Shown here piece after piece: positions 1-9,980 of a stretch of 64,000 nucleotides of DNA. The translations under genes and the position numbers were made by a program. This DNA comes from Drosophila persimilis (taxonomy: Eukaryota; Arthropoda; Insecta; Diptera; Drosophilidae). The DNA is taken from positions 227,806 through 291,805 of the forward strand of contig NW_020825415.1 in assembly GCF_003286085.1 (NCBI RefSeq), written 5' to 3'. The notes below the pieces were generated by a model, which did not search any database, was not told the origin of the DNA, and was given only the letters and a program-made list of their open reading frames with translations. The number at the start of each line of letters is the position of its first letter. Positions within the stretch are counted from its first letter, which is position 1.

Positions 1-1175
1 TTCACCATCACTATAGGCGAACTGTAGGGGCTCTTTGACGGCTCTATGCATCCCTTTTCTAACAGTTCGTCCACTTTCTGGTTAATCTCGGCCTGCATTT
101 TGGGGTTCTTTGGGTAATATCTTTGCTTAATCGGTTGCGGGTCACTCATGGTGATTGTGTGCACCGCCACATTAGACACCCCCTCGATCTTGGAAAACGC
201 CTCCAACTCTCGGGCCAAGAAGTCCTCCACTGGCTCTTCCCTCGCCCCCTCATTCCGCCTCCTGCTCTCCGCCCCCTCTCGGGCGGCCGTTCTTAGGGTC
301 GTGTCCGTTTTGTTGTCGTACTCCGGACCTGTGTCTCTAGCTTCGGCCTTCGCCACGGACAGTCTTTCCTCCTGGCATCCTCGTTCCCGATCTTGGGCAG
401 GGATCACCACCCTGTGTCCTGCATCCCAACCCAACACTAACTCATCGATCACACCCGGTAATACGAGTAGCACCATTGGGATCTCCTTGTTCCCAAAGCC
501 TACCTTCGTTTCGATCTGGTGTGTGATCTCCTGGCTATGGCCATCTGCCAACCTCACCCTTTTCCTTGCCGCCGCCTCCCGGCCTTCACCCTTCAGTCGG
601 TCCGCCAGCTCGCGGCTCACGAAACTGCTGGTGGCTCCTGTATCCACCGTGGCTTGCAGCTCCATGCCCGCGACCTCCACTACTGCGGATAACTGCTCCT
701 CCTCGCTGATCAGCCTGCCGACTAGGCTTGAGGGACCGTTTCTTGCGACCCTGGCACGGCCCTCCGCGGCGTGGGTCGCGGGGCGTTTCCCGTCTTCCTG
801 CAGCACTGCCATGCCGAGATGCCCACTTTTCCGCATCTCCAGCAGTAGGTGAGCGGTCGGCCGTTGCACTCCCGGCTCCAATGATCCGCGCTCCCACACC
901 TTCGGCACGCCTGGGCCGGATTCTTGGCATATCCATTCTCGATATTGCCGTTGGTCGGTGTCGGCAAGAGGCCATGCACTCCCCTTTCCTCTCGTGCTGC
1001 CTCCTCCAGCGGGCCGTCTTTGCATCGCCGACATGCCGTCGTCTCGGCCGGCTTGTGGAAGGGATTCGCTGCCCGGGCTTTCACGGTTGGATTCTCCCGT
1101 TGGAACTCTAGGCGGTCCCTTTCCAGCGCCTCGAACTCGTCTGCCAGTTCCATCATGGTGTCGAGATCCTTGCAC
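1..1175 (-). CDS. Partial pol: aspartic protease and start of reverse transcriptase
   Basis: The frame is open to the window edge and equals the pol frame at 40624-41798. It contains the retropepsin motif [10 protein letters not shown], so protease lies near the N-terminal third, and it ends at the start of RT ([11 protein letters not shown]). It overlaps gag by about 450 bp in another frame, so Pol is probably made by frameshifting; the methionine at 1175 is not a convincing natural start. Function by family: maturation of Gag-Pol and reverse transcription in cytoplasmic particles. Incomplete only because the window ends. Confidence 0.85.
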   Translation of the reverse strand, partial: MQGSRHHDGTGRRVRGAGKGPPRVPTGESNRESPGSESLPQAGRDDGMSAMQRRPAGGGSTRGKGSAWPLADTDQRQYREWICQESGPGVPKVWERGSLEPGVQRPTAHLLLEMRKSGHLGMAVLQEDGKRPATHAAEGRARVARNGPSSLVGRLISEEEQLSAVVEVAGMELQATVDTGATSSFVSRELADRLKGEGREAAARKRVRLADGHSQEITHQIETKVGFGNKEIPMVLLVLPGVIDELVLGWDAGHRVVIPAQDRERGCQEERLSVAKAEARDTGPEYDNKTDTTLRTAAREGAESRRRNEGAREEPVEDFLARELEAFSKIEGVSNVAVHTITMSDPQPIKQRYYPKNPKMQAEINQKVDELLEKGCIEPSKSPYSSPIVMV

Positions 1176-2026
1176 CGGTGTGGTCTCATATACGCTCTCA
1201 AGTCGGGCATGCTATTCTCCCGAATCAACTCCGTTTGCTCCTCTTGGGGACATTTCAGGGGTCGCATAAGTGTCTGCATCTCTACCATGTATTCTTTGAA
1301 CGGTTCGCCCCACTTCTGTTTCCGCATCCTCACTTCCTGCAGCAACTTCTCAAAATATCCCCGAGGCAGAAAGGTAGCCTGGAAGCTGGAAGAGAACTCT
1401 TTCCACGTTCTCCACTGCCGATTGTTCGCCACGAACCACATCAGCGCCCGTCCTTTTAGCAGCTCCGGCATCGCCCTAGGGATCAGATCCGGATCCAAAC
1501 CGTACGTCTGGGCGGACCACTCGACCTGCTCCAAGTACTCGAGAGGCTTCGTCGTACCGTCGAACCGGAACGACCACTCTCTCACCTGTTTCGCCACTCT
1601 AGCGTAGTCCAGGTGTGCTGGCCGTGTGGTGGCTGGTTCGGTTCTCTCCCTTTCGGTTTCTCGGCTTCGATCCCTTCCTGGGTGACGGGACCTGCTAGGC
1701 GTCCCTGTGTGTGAGCGTTCCGGTATTGGCACTGAGAGACTCGCGATCAATTCTCTTTGTATATCGACTGGGGACCTCCACAGCGCCGCCGCGGCTGCGC
1801 CGGGTGGGGGCGCCAGGTGCTCGTACGCGGCTTGTTTGTCGTCCGCCCGGGGTGTCGGCGAGGACCTGTCCGCCCGACACTCCCATACCTCTATCAGATC
1901 GGCCCACTCTGCCTCATCCTCGTGTTCCCTCATCCATTCCTTAAATGTTCTTCTCATTTCGTCCACGGTGCCCTCCAGCCGCACGCCGAAGGCGTGGCCG
2001 CATTGGACAAGCTCCTCCTTTCTCAA
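722..2026 (-). CDS. Gag polyprotein of gypsy-type element
   Basis: 434 aa. The middle third (about residues 150-260) has the retrotransposon Gag capsid pattern, with motifs [17 protein letters not shown] and ALMWFVANN. Two zinc-knuckle-like clusters follow near the C-terminus: [14 protein letters not shown], then the degenerate [14 protein letters not shown]. Family role: capsid assembly and RNA packaging. Nearly identical to the copy at 41345-42649. The N-terminal part carries an Arg/Glu-rich low-complexity stretch. The frame is intact, so the duplication is either recent or homogenised. Confidence 0.9.
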   Translation of the reverse strand: MRKEELVQCGHAFGVRLEGTVDEMRRTFKEWMREHEDEAEWADLIEVWECRADRSSPTPRADDKQAAYEHLAPPPGAAAAALWRSPVDIQRELIASLSVPIPERSHTGTPSRSRHPGRDRSRETERERTEPATTRPAHLDYARVAKQVREWSFRFDGTTKPLEYLEQVEWSAQTYGLDPDLIPRAMPELLKGRALMWFVANNRQWRTWKEFSSSFQATFLPRGYFEKLLQEVRMRKQKWGEPFKEYMVEMQTLMRPLKCPQEEQTELIRENSMPDLRAYMRPHRCKDLDTMMELADEFEALERDRLEFQRENPTVKARAANPFHKPAETTACRRCKDGPLEEAAREERGVHGLLPTPTNGNIENGYAKNPAQACRRCGSADHWSRECNGRPLTYCWRCGKVGISAWQCCRKTGNAPRPTPRRAVPGSQETVPQA

Positions 2027-2122
2027 CCGATGGATCCATTGTCCCTTCCCTATTCTCGTGTCTATACTCTCCCTCCCTTTGTCCTACTATTTGTCGTTGT
2101 AGGCCCCACGTTGGGCGCCAGT

Positions 2123-2854
2123 TGGAACGAACCTGCTTTTTGGGCTCGCTTGAGTTTGCTGGGCTCGCTCAGCGGTCGGCAGATTCGCTGCAACGTATTT
2201 TTATTGTTGCCCCCAACGACAAATGATAAGACTTTCCTTTTCTTTACTTGACTTTCGCTTTATTCGCAATTCTATTAGGACTTAGGGCTAGGTGTTACAA
2301 TTTCTCTTAACTAACGATCTCCACCACGCGTGGGCTCTCGTCGGGTGTGGCAGCGCCGAGGCTACTGATTGGGGCAAGTTGACCTCCGCTATTGCTTTGG
2401 TCCGCCACTCAAATCCGCACTCCACGTCTCGCACTCCCCTCCTAGCTTCCGCCGGCGTACGGGGATCTTCACTTAATTTAGACTTACTCTGGGGGCAGGC
2501 GGGGCCTATCTGCCTGTTGCTACACTTCACTACAATTCTTTGTTTCGTACCGGGTATCACTCTTGCGTTTCGACCGGGTCTCAACGTGCGCGCGCAATCA
2601 CTTATCCACGGCTTCGACGCCGCAGCCTCCTTTTATAGCCCCTTGCCAGGCCCCGGCTCGGCGTCGGTAGTTTTCCATCGCCGTCTCCTGGTTTCCACGG
2701 CCTTCGTAACGGGGCCTGGCCGGTGGCGTGATCCCATGCCCTTATTTGGTCATGCGCCAGATTACTGCCGTCCCGCCTTATCCGGCCAGCCGTCAGCTTT
2801 TATCCGACTGTGCTTTTAGTCGCACTCGGCCTGTGGGAACCATGGTTCCTCACA
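2123..2854 (-). repeat. 5' LTR of the partial gypsy copy
   Basis: 732 bp, beginning TGTGAGGAACCATGG and ending TTCGTTCCA on the minus strand. Inside it, next to gag, lies a primer binding site TGGCGCCCAACGTGGGG (minus strand, about 2104-2120). It is 12 bp shorter than the LTR at 42746-43489. Confidence 0.85.
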
Positions 2855-3730
2855 ACAGCCAGAATCACGAAAACAATTTCACTCTTTCTCGCTCTGTCTC
2901 ACTCTATTACACAGGTTTCATGGTCGGTTTTGCCAATTGCAAAATATGAGTTCAAGGATAAAGGTTTTATAGTGAGATCTAACAGAAGTGCGGATACCAA
3001 ATTTGGTTACTCTAGCTTTAATAGTCTCTGAGATTTGTGAATATCCCCAGATTTGCATCCTTTGCGGGGGCGGAAGGGGGTGTGGCGAAATTTTGAAACA
3101 AACTCGTCTCGGTCCGATATATTAGGAGTGTGGATACCAAATTTGGTTGCTCTAGCTTTTATAGTCTCTGAGATCTAGGCGCTAATGTTTTACTCTAAGC
3201 AAAGCCGCCTATGCTACGTGTGTGTTAGAGAGAGACAGGGCGAGAAAAAATGAAATTGTTTTCTTGATGCTGGCTATAATAATAATACGATCCAATTCAG
3301 ATTCTGCAGTCTAAAAGATATGGTCATTCTCTACGATTCTGCGTTTTTGGTTTTATCGTATCTTTAAAAATGTGGATGCCACAGATCTTCGTCCTTTGTG
3401 GGGGCGGAAGTGGGCGGGGCAAAGTTTTGAAATATTTTTGTAGCAGTGACATATCACAGAAGTCTGGATCCAAAACATCGTTGCTCTAGCTCTTATAGTC
3501 TTTGAGCATTAGGCGCTGAAGGGGACGGACAGACGGACAGACGGACGGACGGACAGACGGACAGACGGACGGACGGACAGACAGACATGGCTCAATCGAC
3601 TCGGCTATTGATGCTGATCAAGAATATATATACTTTATGGGGTCGGAAACGATTCCTTCTGGACGTTACACACATACACTTTTACCACAAATCTAATATA
3701 CCCCAATACTCATTTTGAGTATCGGGTATA
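2855..3730 (-). mobile_element. Two rearranged Helitron fragments (DINE-1/ISY-like)
   Basis: 2855-2959 is a plus-oriented Helitron piece that flanks the gypsy LTR, starting with the 4-bp target duplication ACAG. At about 2960 the sequence switches to a minus-oriented Helitron that lacks its 3' end and runs to the intact 5' terminus (AGTATCGGGTATA on the plus strand, to 3730). The second piece belongs to a subfamily shared with the copies at 36390 and 47275 (it carries AAGCAAAGCCGCCTATGC). A GACGGACA-type tandem run lies at 3522-3580. Confidence 0.85.
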
Positions 3731-4441
3731 AACAGCTGAGCAGTATTGTTTTTCTTCGTAGGCCCCCATAATTAATTGCGTTACTCTTGCTAGCTGTTGT
3801 TCAGTGGCATGTTCTTTTCGAAACCCAAATTGATGTGTGGGAAGGGCTCTAGAGAAATCCAAATCAAATAATCGTTTGATAAAGAGTTTTTCAAAGGTTT
3901 TAGCCAATCCCGAAATGAGACTGATTGGGCGATAGGATGTTACCGACTGAGCAGGCTTATTTGGCTTCAGAAGTAATGTGATTGTGGCGTGTTTCCAAGC
4001 TTGCGGGAAGTGTCCCAATCTCAACATTGAGTTGAAGATCAGGAGGATGTATAGTAGGGCTTTCTTTGGGAGAGCCTTGATTAACACATTGTCTATTCTG
4101 TCTTTGCCTGGGGATTTATTCAAAATCAAGTTTTTAATTTCGGCTGTCAGTTCTGGGAGTGTAAATGGTCTGAGAGGACGTGTTTGTGTCTTTGTTGCTG
4201 CATCCGTCAGCTTCTGTTTCTCAATGTCGAGGTCTTTTTGTGTCGTCTCGCGTTCCTTTTCTGAGCTTGTATGTCTGGGTTTGAATCGTTCTTCAAAGTG
4301 AGAGACAAATACTTCGGCTTTCTCTTCGTTACTCTTGGTCCATACGGGTCGTTGGTTAGAGTTCCCCGTCTGCGTGCAAATGGGCAAGTTTGGTTGTGGC
4401 TGTCTCTTGATTGTATTTGGTATTTTCCAGAGCTTTGCCAT
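3731..4441 (-). pseudogene. Reverse transcriptase fragment (jockey clade LINE)
   Basis: About 237 aa of RT-like sequence. Typical LINE blocks are visible: LNKSPGKDRIDNVLIKALP, then TITLLLKPNKPAQSVTSYRP and ISLISGLAKTFEKL, then LPTHQFGFRKEHATEQQL. The catalytic FxDD box is missing because the sequence is replaced after about residue 235 by the Helitron terminus, whose codons supply the last residues. It cannot be active. Clade assigned by motif style; jockey, F and X elements and the telomeric TART are all possible relatives. Confidence 0.8.
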
Positions 4442-4470
4442 TTTGTATCTGTCTTGCGTGTTTATACCTT

Positions 4471-5199
4471 CTAGTCTAGTTTGTAGCGTTCTTTGTCCAT
4501 CCTTCGTTGTCTGTTTGAATTCCCAGGTCTGTGTCCTTGATTGGAGTTTACATTTTTAGTGGCTAGTTTTACCGCGTCTTGTAGGTTTGTAGTCAGTATA
4601 TTTACTGCGTCGTCAATATCCAGTCCCGAGTGAATTTCCGTGTTTAAGTTTATGGTCTGTTCCAAGTGCTCTTTTACTCTGTTAATATTTGACTTCTTTG
4701 TAATTATTCGTCTGCCTATAGAACTTTGGGTGAATGTGTCGGCCCCATTTATACACATTTCGATGGTTATTGGCAGGTGATCGGAGTCCAAACTGCTGCA
4801 TGATTGGATTTTCATCCTATTTACTGTAATACCCCCACAAACTGCATAGTCGATGGCTGAGGGTCTTTTTCTGCTGTCGTATGGATAGTGGGTGGCACCT
4901 CCTGTGGCCAGGATGTTGTATCTGGCTCCAGAGCTCACAGCTTGCATCAGGGCACGTCCTCTCCTACAGGATCTGGGGTTCCCCCACCATGGATGCTTAG
5001 CATTCCAATCTCCGCAGCAAATGAACCCGGAGGTTCCCCCCAATATGTTGTCAAAATGCAGGAGTAGTGATCTGAAATGATTCTCAGTCCAATTGAAGTT
5101 AGGTGGGCAGTACGTCGGTGCAACCACTATCATGTTTCTCCTCTTGTTGTTTGTTGGGATTATTACAATTGGGGTACATTGAAGGAAATCGGTGCTCAT
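4471..5199 (-). pseudogene. AP-like endonuclease fragment of the same LINE
   Basis: 242 aa. It shows the apurinic-type endonuclease core GGTSGFICCGDWNAKHPWWG, then RRGRALMQA, and the terminal catalytic motif LDSDHLPITIEM. This domain nicks target DNA for target-primed reverse transcription. The N-terminal ~70-80 residues, including the first catalytic Asn/Glu motifs, are absent. The following RT is in another frame, so ORF2 is broken. Confidence 0.82.
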
Positions 5200-5225
5200 G
5201 GGTTTCAGTGCAGCATGTCTAACAT

Positions 5226-5723
5226 TGTCTCTGTCTCTCTAACACACAGGTTTCATGGTCGGTTTTGCCAATTGCAAAATATGAGTTCAAGGATCTCAGA
5301 ACCCAGATGAGCTAGAGCAACCAAAATTGGTATTCACACTCCTGTGATATCGGACCTTGACCGTTTTGTGTCAAAATTTCGACACACCCCCTTCCGCCCC
5401 CGCAAAGGACGAAAATCTGGGGCATCCACAATATTGCAGATTCGAGAAAACTAAAAACGCAGAATCATAGATAATGACCATATCTATCAGATTTCTGAAT
5501 CTGGATCAGATCGGATCATTGTTGTAGCCAAAAGCAAGAAATCAATTTGCAGTGGCTACGCAGCGCCCGACGTCACGCTCAGACTGATTTTCTGTCTCTC
5601 TCGCACTCTTTGTCGTGTCGTTTAATATTAGCGGCGTCTGACGGAGGAGAGCCATACTGACTTAGTATCGGGTATAACTGTAGAGTTGCGGTGTCCGCAG
5701 CAACTCACAACGTTCCCCCTCGT
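5226..5723 (+). mobile_element. Helitron, 3' half (5' truncated)
   Basis: Begins in the GA/CT-rich central segment and runs to the intact 3' end: subterminal AGTATCGGGTATA, the hairpin GAGTTGC...GCAACTC, then CACAACGTTCCCCCTCGTT. Its 3' tip abuts the 5' tip of the next Helitron directly. Confidence 0.88.
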
Positions 5724-5726
5724 TTT

Positions 5727-6194
5727 TATACCCGATACTCAAAATGAGTATTGGGGTATATTAGATTTGTGGTAAAAGTGGATGTGTGTAACGTCCAGAA
5801 GGAATCGTTTCCGACCCCATAAAGTATATATATTCTTGATCAGCATCAATAGCCGAGTCGATTGAGCCATGTCTGTCTGTCCGTCCGTCCGTCTGTCCGT
5901 CTGTCCGTCCCCTTCAGCGCCTAATGCTCAAAGACTATAAGAGCTAGAGCAACGATGTTTTGGATCCAGACTTCTGTGATATGTGACTGCTACAAAAATA
6001 TTTCAAAACTATTAAGGCTAGAGTAACCAAATTTGGTACACACACTCCTTTAAGATGTCACTATAAAACGTATATCTCAAAATTTCGCCCCACCCCCATC
6101 CGCCCCCACAAAGGACGAAAATCTGTTGTATCCACAATATTGCACATTCGAGAAAACTAAAAACGCAGAATCATAGAGAATGACCATATCTATC
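5727..6194 (+). mobile_element. Helitron, 5' half with internal deletion
   Basis: Starts with the 5' terminal hairpin (TATACCCGATACTC...GAGTATTGGGGTAT) and has the GTCTGTCCGTCC-type microsatellite. A central deletion of several hundred bp joins at about 6008. It is cut at about 6194, where gag-unit sequence begins. Confidence 0.85.
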
Positions 6195-6217
6195 CGGTTG
6201 CTGCATCCGAGTGGCAC

Positions 6218-6616
6218 TGGTCCGGCCACCCAACTGCATTGTCGTTGTGTTGGCATTGACATCGAAATATAATGAGAAAGATTTGTGTTATTGGCCGCAT
6301 CCAAGTGGCGATACAGGATACGTTGTCAATTGTGCTTTTGTTGGCCGCATCCGAGTGGCTGCTGGTCCGGCCACCCACGTTGCATCTGTCTGGATGATTG
6401 GCTGCTGCAACCGAGTGGCACTGGTCTGGCCACCCGATGCAATGTCAATGATGTTGGAGTTGGCGTCGATGTGTGATGTCAATGATCCGAGTTATTGGCC
6501 GAGTGGCTGGTGGTCCGGCCACCAGGATGCGTTGTCAGTTGGATTGGCCTGGCCTCCTCGGCCACGTTCATCGTTGGTTTTTAATGGCGTTTTGAGTGGC
6601 TGCTGGTCCGGCCACC
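6218..6616 (-). repeat. Five GGTGGCCGGACCA-core repeats in the 3' region, copy 1
   Basis: The core TGGTCCGGCCACC (plus strand) starts at about 6218, 6363, 6422 (TGGTCTGG variant), 6511 and 6604. Each is usually preceded by GAGTGGCTGC or GAGTGGCAC and followed by CAGGATGC/ATTGTC-like sequence. Spacing is irregular (about 60-145 bp). The core contains the near-palindrome TGGCCGGACCA. Confidence 0.75.
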
Positions 6617-7171
6617 CAGATGAGGAGGTGTTCGTTTTGGCTTTGATTTTAATTTGTGTTTATTTGCAGGTACTGTTGGCGTTTGGATGTTATTTGTGGC
6701 GACCCTTGTCTGATTTGTGTTGGCGTAAAAACAGCAGATGAGTATTTTGTGTGTGTTTGGCAGTCTGCTCCTCCCTCCTGTTTCTTATTTTGCAGGATTT
6801 GATGGCGTCCGGCGGCTCAACACCGGGCCATCCCGCCCTCACATAATGGCATGAGAGACGGGTGCGACCCAGTGGAGCGGCAACAGGCGCCAGAATCTGC
6901 GTCGTCGTTGGAATGGCTGCTGTCTGTTTGGAGTGGCGTGACGTCTCGGCCATGGTCAGTCGGCAGCGTCATCGAAGGAGGCCTCCTTTTCCGCCCCTTT
7001 GGCAGGAAATTGTTGATGTTGATGGCGAGGCAGCTTCTTCATGGTCAGCTCTGTCTGTGTATTGGCAGGTACGTGTGATTTTTGTGTGTTTTGGCAGTTT
7101 TTCGTGTTGGCGTGTATTGACTGTTTTTCTTTGTATTTTAGTGGCTGTCTCTGGATCGACGATTGGGCACA

Positions 7172-8227
7172 TCAATAGACGCCGCCCGTTCGCATGCTTT
7201 CGCGTGCGCTGGCGATTTGTGCCCTCCATATTTCGCCCTGGCCATCCAGCGCCTCGAATGGATCGTGGTCGGTCCATTGGTCGTCGCCGTCATCGTCTAA
7301 TTCAGACGCGTCGCAGTCAATATCGGACTCTGAATCCGATATGGCTACTGCTGTATTGGCGGTGACTGATGGTGTTGGCAGAGGGGCAGGAACTGCTGCT
7401 GCTGTTGGTCGGAGCGGGGGCATGGCTTTTGTGCCCTTGCCATTTGCAGCAGTAAATTTGGTGAGTTGCTCTGCCATCTGGTCGATCCTCCTTTCCAACT
7501 CTATTATCTGCTGTACGTATAATTGCAGATTTTGAGCGCAGCTGCCCTCGCACTGAGCTGCTGGCCGCTGCTGCTGCTGGTGTTGGCCTGGCATCGGAGC
7601 ATCATTCGCGATCGGCTGCATCGGCTGGACCCTCTGGTGTTGGCGCCCCCTGGTCGATGGCTGGGGATGATGGTCGCTATACCGATGCTGCCGATCCGGT
7701 TGGTGTTGGCGTTGCTGCTGTGGATTATGAAGTGGCTGTGGATGTGGCTGCTGCTGGCGACGTTGGATTAGCTGCTGTCGCTGTTGGATTGGCTGTGGTT
7801 GCTGTTTGCGACGCTCCTCCTCCCTGGCGACCCTGTGGGCCACAAGCCGCTGCCTGGCTGCCTTAAAGGATGGGCAGCCCTTGTAGGCGCTGATGTGCTG
7901 GCCCTGGCAGTTGGCGCATTTGGGAGCGGCACTCCTCGGCTTGCTGCACTCCGTCGTCAGGTGCCCACCCGCGCATTTCATGCAATCTGCAGCGCGTCTA
8001 CAATATGCGCGGGTGTGGCCAAACACCTGGCAACGATGGCACTGGGCAGGGTCTCGGGAGACTCCAAGTCTCTCAACCGTGACGGGCCTCCCACCCAGGC
8101 GTCGCAGCTTCAACATATCGTATTGGCCTCGAAGAGGTTGAATTGACAGCTGCGATCGAATCGATCGGTGATCACCCTTACAAACCGAACCGTGAACCCC
8201 TCGTTCAGCATACTGCTGCGAATCCAA
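7172..8227 (-). CDS. Gag-like zinc-knuckle protein, C-terminal part (copy 1)
   Basis: 351 aa in one frame. From about residue 55 it has the jockey/HeT-A/TART type arrangement: CHRCQVFGHTRAYCRR, CMKCAGGHLTTEC, then CANCQGQHISAYKGC, three CCHC knuckles in a row. Next come a Gln-rich segment and a region with heptad-like spacing (QQIIELERRIDQMAEQLTKF). The acidic tail contains SDSESDID and DDDGDDQW. Family role: RNA binding and particle formation. The part before the knuckles continues in another frame upstream (frameshift near 8125), so as annotated the N-terminus is artificial. Confidence 0.75.
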   Translation of the reverse strand: MDSQQYAERGVHGSVCKGDHRSIRSQLSIQPLRGQYDMLKLRRLGGRPVTVERLGVSRDPAQCHRCQVFGHTRAYCRRAADCMKCAGGHLTTECSKPRSAAPKCANCQGQHISAYKGCPSFKAARQRLVAHRVAREEERRKQQPQPIQQRQQLIQRRQQQPHPQPLHNPQQQRQHQPDRQHRYSDHHPQPSTRGRQHQRVQPMQPIANDAPMPGQHQQQQRPAAQCEGSCAQNLQLYVQQIIELERRIDQMAEQLTKFTAANGKGTKAMPPLRPTAAAVPAPLPTPSVTANTAVAISDSESDIDCDASELDDDGDDQWTDHDPFEALDGQGEIWRAQIASARESMRTGGVY

Positions 8228-8408
8228 TCCGACAGCGTGGAGTGGGAGAGTCCTCTGATGAGGATCCTCAAGCCACGTTCCTGGCTGGGCTGATGCCCGA
8301 ATTCGCCGTGCCGGATGTCATTGTCGGTGGTAGTGGCAGGGGTGTTTGTAATGGTGATGGCGGTGGTGGTGTTGGTGTTGATATTGGCAGGTGTATTTGT
8401 AATTGTAT

Positions 8409-9350
8409 TTATATTGGCGTCATTATTTTTATTGCTTTTGTCGATATTGTCTGTGTGAATGGCTGGTGATTGTCTATGTATTGGCTGTTTTTGATGTTGG
8501 TCTGGCTATTGGCATTTACAGTAGTGGCGGGGCAGGGGCAGGGGCATGTGTTGGCTGTGTAGATTGTGGCAGGGTGGCAGGATCGGCAACTGTGTTGGTG
8601 TTGGCTGACTTTGGCGGACCCGTCGTCTGGCCTGCTTCCTCTCACCCTCCTCATCGTCGCTCTCACTGACGATGAGGGCATGGCGTCGCTTTGGGGTTGC
8701 TGGTGTTGGTGGGATTGGTGGTATTCGTGGTATTCGTGGTTGTGGTTGTGTAGTTGCTGGTTGTCGTGGTATTGGTGTTGGCTGGACACTGGCACGGATC
8801 GACCCGCCGCTCGAGCTCGAACCAAGTTCGATTCGCAACGGGTTCGATCCGGTCGTGTGTGTGTGTGTGTGGCGGCCCGTTGGCCATTCTGGCGCTCCGC
8901 TCTTGCGCGTCGGTTTGCTGGCTCTCCTCTGTCTTCTCCCTCTCCCGTTACTCCCGAACTGTGTTGTGTGTCCGAGAGCGTGAGAGGCGGGAAAAGTGGC
9001 AGTGAGAGCGGCGTCTTCTCGGCATTTCCCTTTTTGGTTTGCGCTTGCGTGATGTGGCTCGAGGGGGGAGTGGCTGTGGCCGTGGATGGATATATGGCGA
9101 TGGCTGGGTACTCACAGTTGGTGGCATTGGCTCGCTGCTCTTGTTGGCTGCAGCCGCCGTCGCTGTGGCGTCGGCGCTCTGCATTGGCGTTGACGTTGTT
9201 GCTGGCGTCTGCGCCGAGGGCTCTGCTGCTGCTATTGGCGGTGTTGGTGGTTATGGCCGCTGCTGCTGCTGCAAGGGCCCCTCTGCGGGCCGCTCTGCCG
9301 CCGTCGCTGTGGCGTCTGCTTGAGCCTCGCCTGGCCATTCCTCTTGTCAT
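8409..9350 (-). CDS. N-terminal Gag-like low-complexity ORF (copy 1)
   Basis: 313 aa starting MTRGMARRGSSRRHSD. Arg-rich at the start, then Ala runs, Asn/Thr-rich and His/Gln-rich segments (QHQYHDNQQLHNHNHEYHEY). No catalytic domain. Codon bias to CAG/AAC/ACC repeats makes the opposite strand look like Leu/Trp/Val-rich ORFs, which I treat as shadows. Compared with copy 3, a basic plus coiled-coil segment (KKPKKKRQTLEELEV) has been lost by internal deletion and the C-terminal part reads in a different frame. Confidence 0.55.
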   Translation of the reverse strand: MTRGMARRGSSRRHSDGGRAARRGALAAAAAAITTNTANSSSRALGADASNNVNANAERRRHSDGGCSQQEQRANATNCEYPAIAIYPSTATATPPSSHITQAQTKKGNAEKTPLSLPLFPPLTLSDTQHSSGVTGEGEDRGEPANRRARAERQNGQRAATHTHTRPDRTRCESNLVRARAAGRSVPVSSQHQYHDNQQLHNHNHEYHEYHQSHQHQQPQSDAMPSSSVRATMRRVRGSRPDDGSAKVSQHQHSCRSCHPATIYTANTCPCPCPATTVNANSQTNIKNSQYIDNHQPFTQTISTKAIKIMTPI

Positions 9351-9489
9351 TTTTGTTGCTGGTGTATGTTTTTCCCTTTCGTCAAGTTAATTGCAGTTAA
9401 GTTGTTTTTGTGTGTTTGTATTTGGACTTTTATTGGCACTTTCTATCTCTTTACACAGTTTTCTCTCGTTAGTTTGTGTTTTTATAGAT

Positions 9490-9980
9490 TAATGTTATAA
9501 ATTATTTATTGGGGAGCAGAAAGCTTGTCGGTAGTAGTAGTGGCGGAGGGGGAAAAAGACTTTTGTCATGTCAGCGGGGCACGGCACGGCACGGCACACG
9601 ACAGACACCACAAAAAGAAAACAGGGCACCACAGAAAGAAAGGAAATGGCGACACGGCAAAGAACAATCAATCAATGTCCGCCAACTCCCACACTCTCCC
9701 ACCATACGAAAGGCCCGATCGCCGATCTCATTTACCGGTGCTCTCACCACCGGTTCCACTGTCACTCAGGAATTGGCTGGGCATAAATTGCCGAAGTTGG
9801 CGGCCGACAACACACTGGCATTGAGAAATGCAATTTGAATTTCAATTGGCTTTTGTGTTATTGGTCATTATGGTCTGGTATTTGAGTGGTATTTTTTGGT
9901 GTTACCACATGTCAATGGGAATATGGGAATGGCAGATAGGTGGGGAAGAAGAGGACGGAAAAAGGTAAAAACTAATCAGA
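9490..9980 (-). promoter_or_regulatory. Upstream region of gag unit, copy 1
   Basis: About 490 bp between the N-terminal ORF leader and the Helitron 3' end. It carries a GGCACGGCACGGCACGGCAC microrepeat (9577-9597), an AT-rich stretch (ATAAATTATTTATTGG) and CACCGGTGAGAGCACCGG-like sequence near 9740-9755. No ORF of note. Position just 5' of the gag-like ORFs suggests promoter/5' UTR; no defined core promoter element can be proven. Confidence 0.4.

Larger units (their letters stand above)
1..2854 (-). mobile_element. gypsy-type LTR retrotransposon, 5' portion (segmental copy)
   Basis: The minus strand reads 5' LTR (2123-2854), primer binding site, gag, then protease and the start of reverse transcriptase, cut by the window edge. 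The whole stretch matches 40624-43489 at a constant offset of 40623 with only scattered differences (12 bp missing from the LTR near 2610). The flank beyond the LTR is also shared: ACAG followed by the same Helitron sequence to 2959. It is therefore a duplicate of the insertion at 35195-43489, not an independent insertion. Confidence 0.9.
3731..5225 (-). mobile_element. Jockey-clade non-LTR retrotransposon fragment (ORF2)
   Basis: On the minus strand an endonuclease segment is followed by an RT segment in a different frame. The fragment is bounded on both sides by Helitrons (5' terminus at 3730; 3' part from about 5226). Both ends are truncated, with no 5' UTR, ORF1, poly(A) tail or target duplication visible. 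Confidence 0.85.
6195..9980 (-). mobile_element. Gag-only retroelement-like unit, copy 1
   Basis: First of three tandem units. In gag sense (minus) the order is upstream region (9980 to about 9490), N-terminal Gag-like ORF, zinc-knuckle ORF, then a long 3' non-coding region with a short repeat. The last ~440 bp of the 3' end present in copies 2 and 3 are missing and replaced by a Helitron fragment. There is no reverse transcriptase anywhere in the unit, as in HeT-A-type elements. Repeat period to copy 2 is 4924 bp. Confidence 0.75.

Noticed and set aside
8566-9390. Long plus-strand ORFs rich in Leu, Trp, Val and Ala opposite gag (e.g. 274 aa here; mirrored elsewhere)
   Set aside because: They are reverse readings of CAG/AAC/ACC-rich gag codons and have no domain; composition follows from the other strand.
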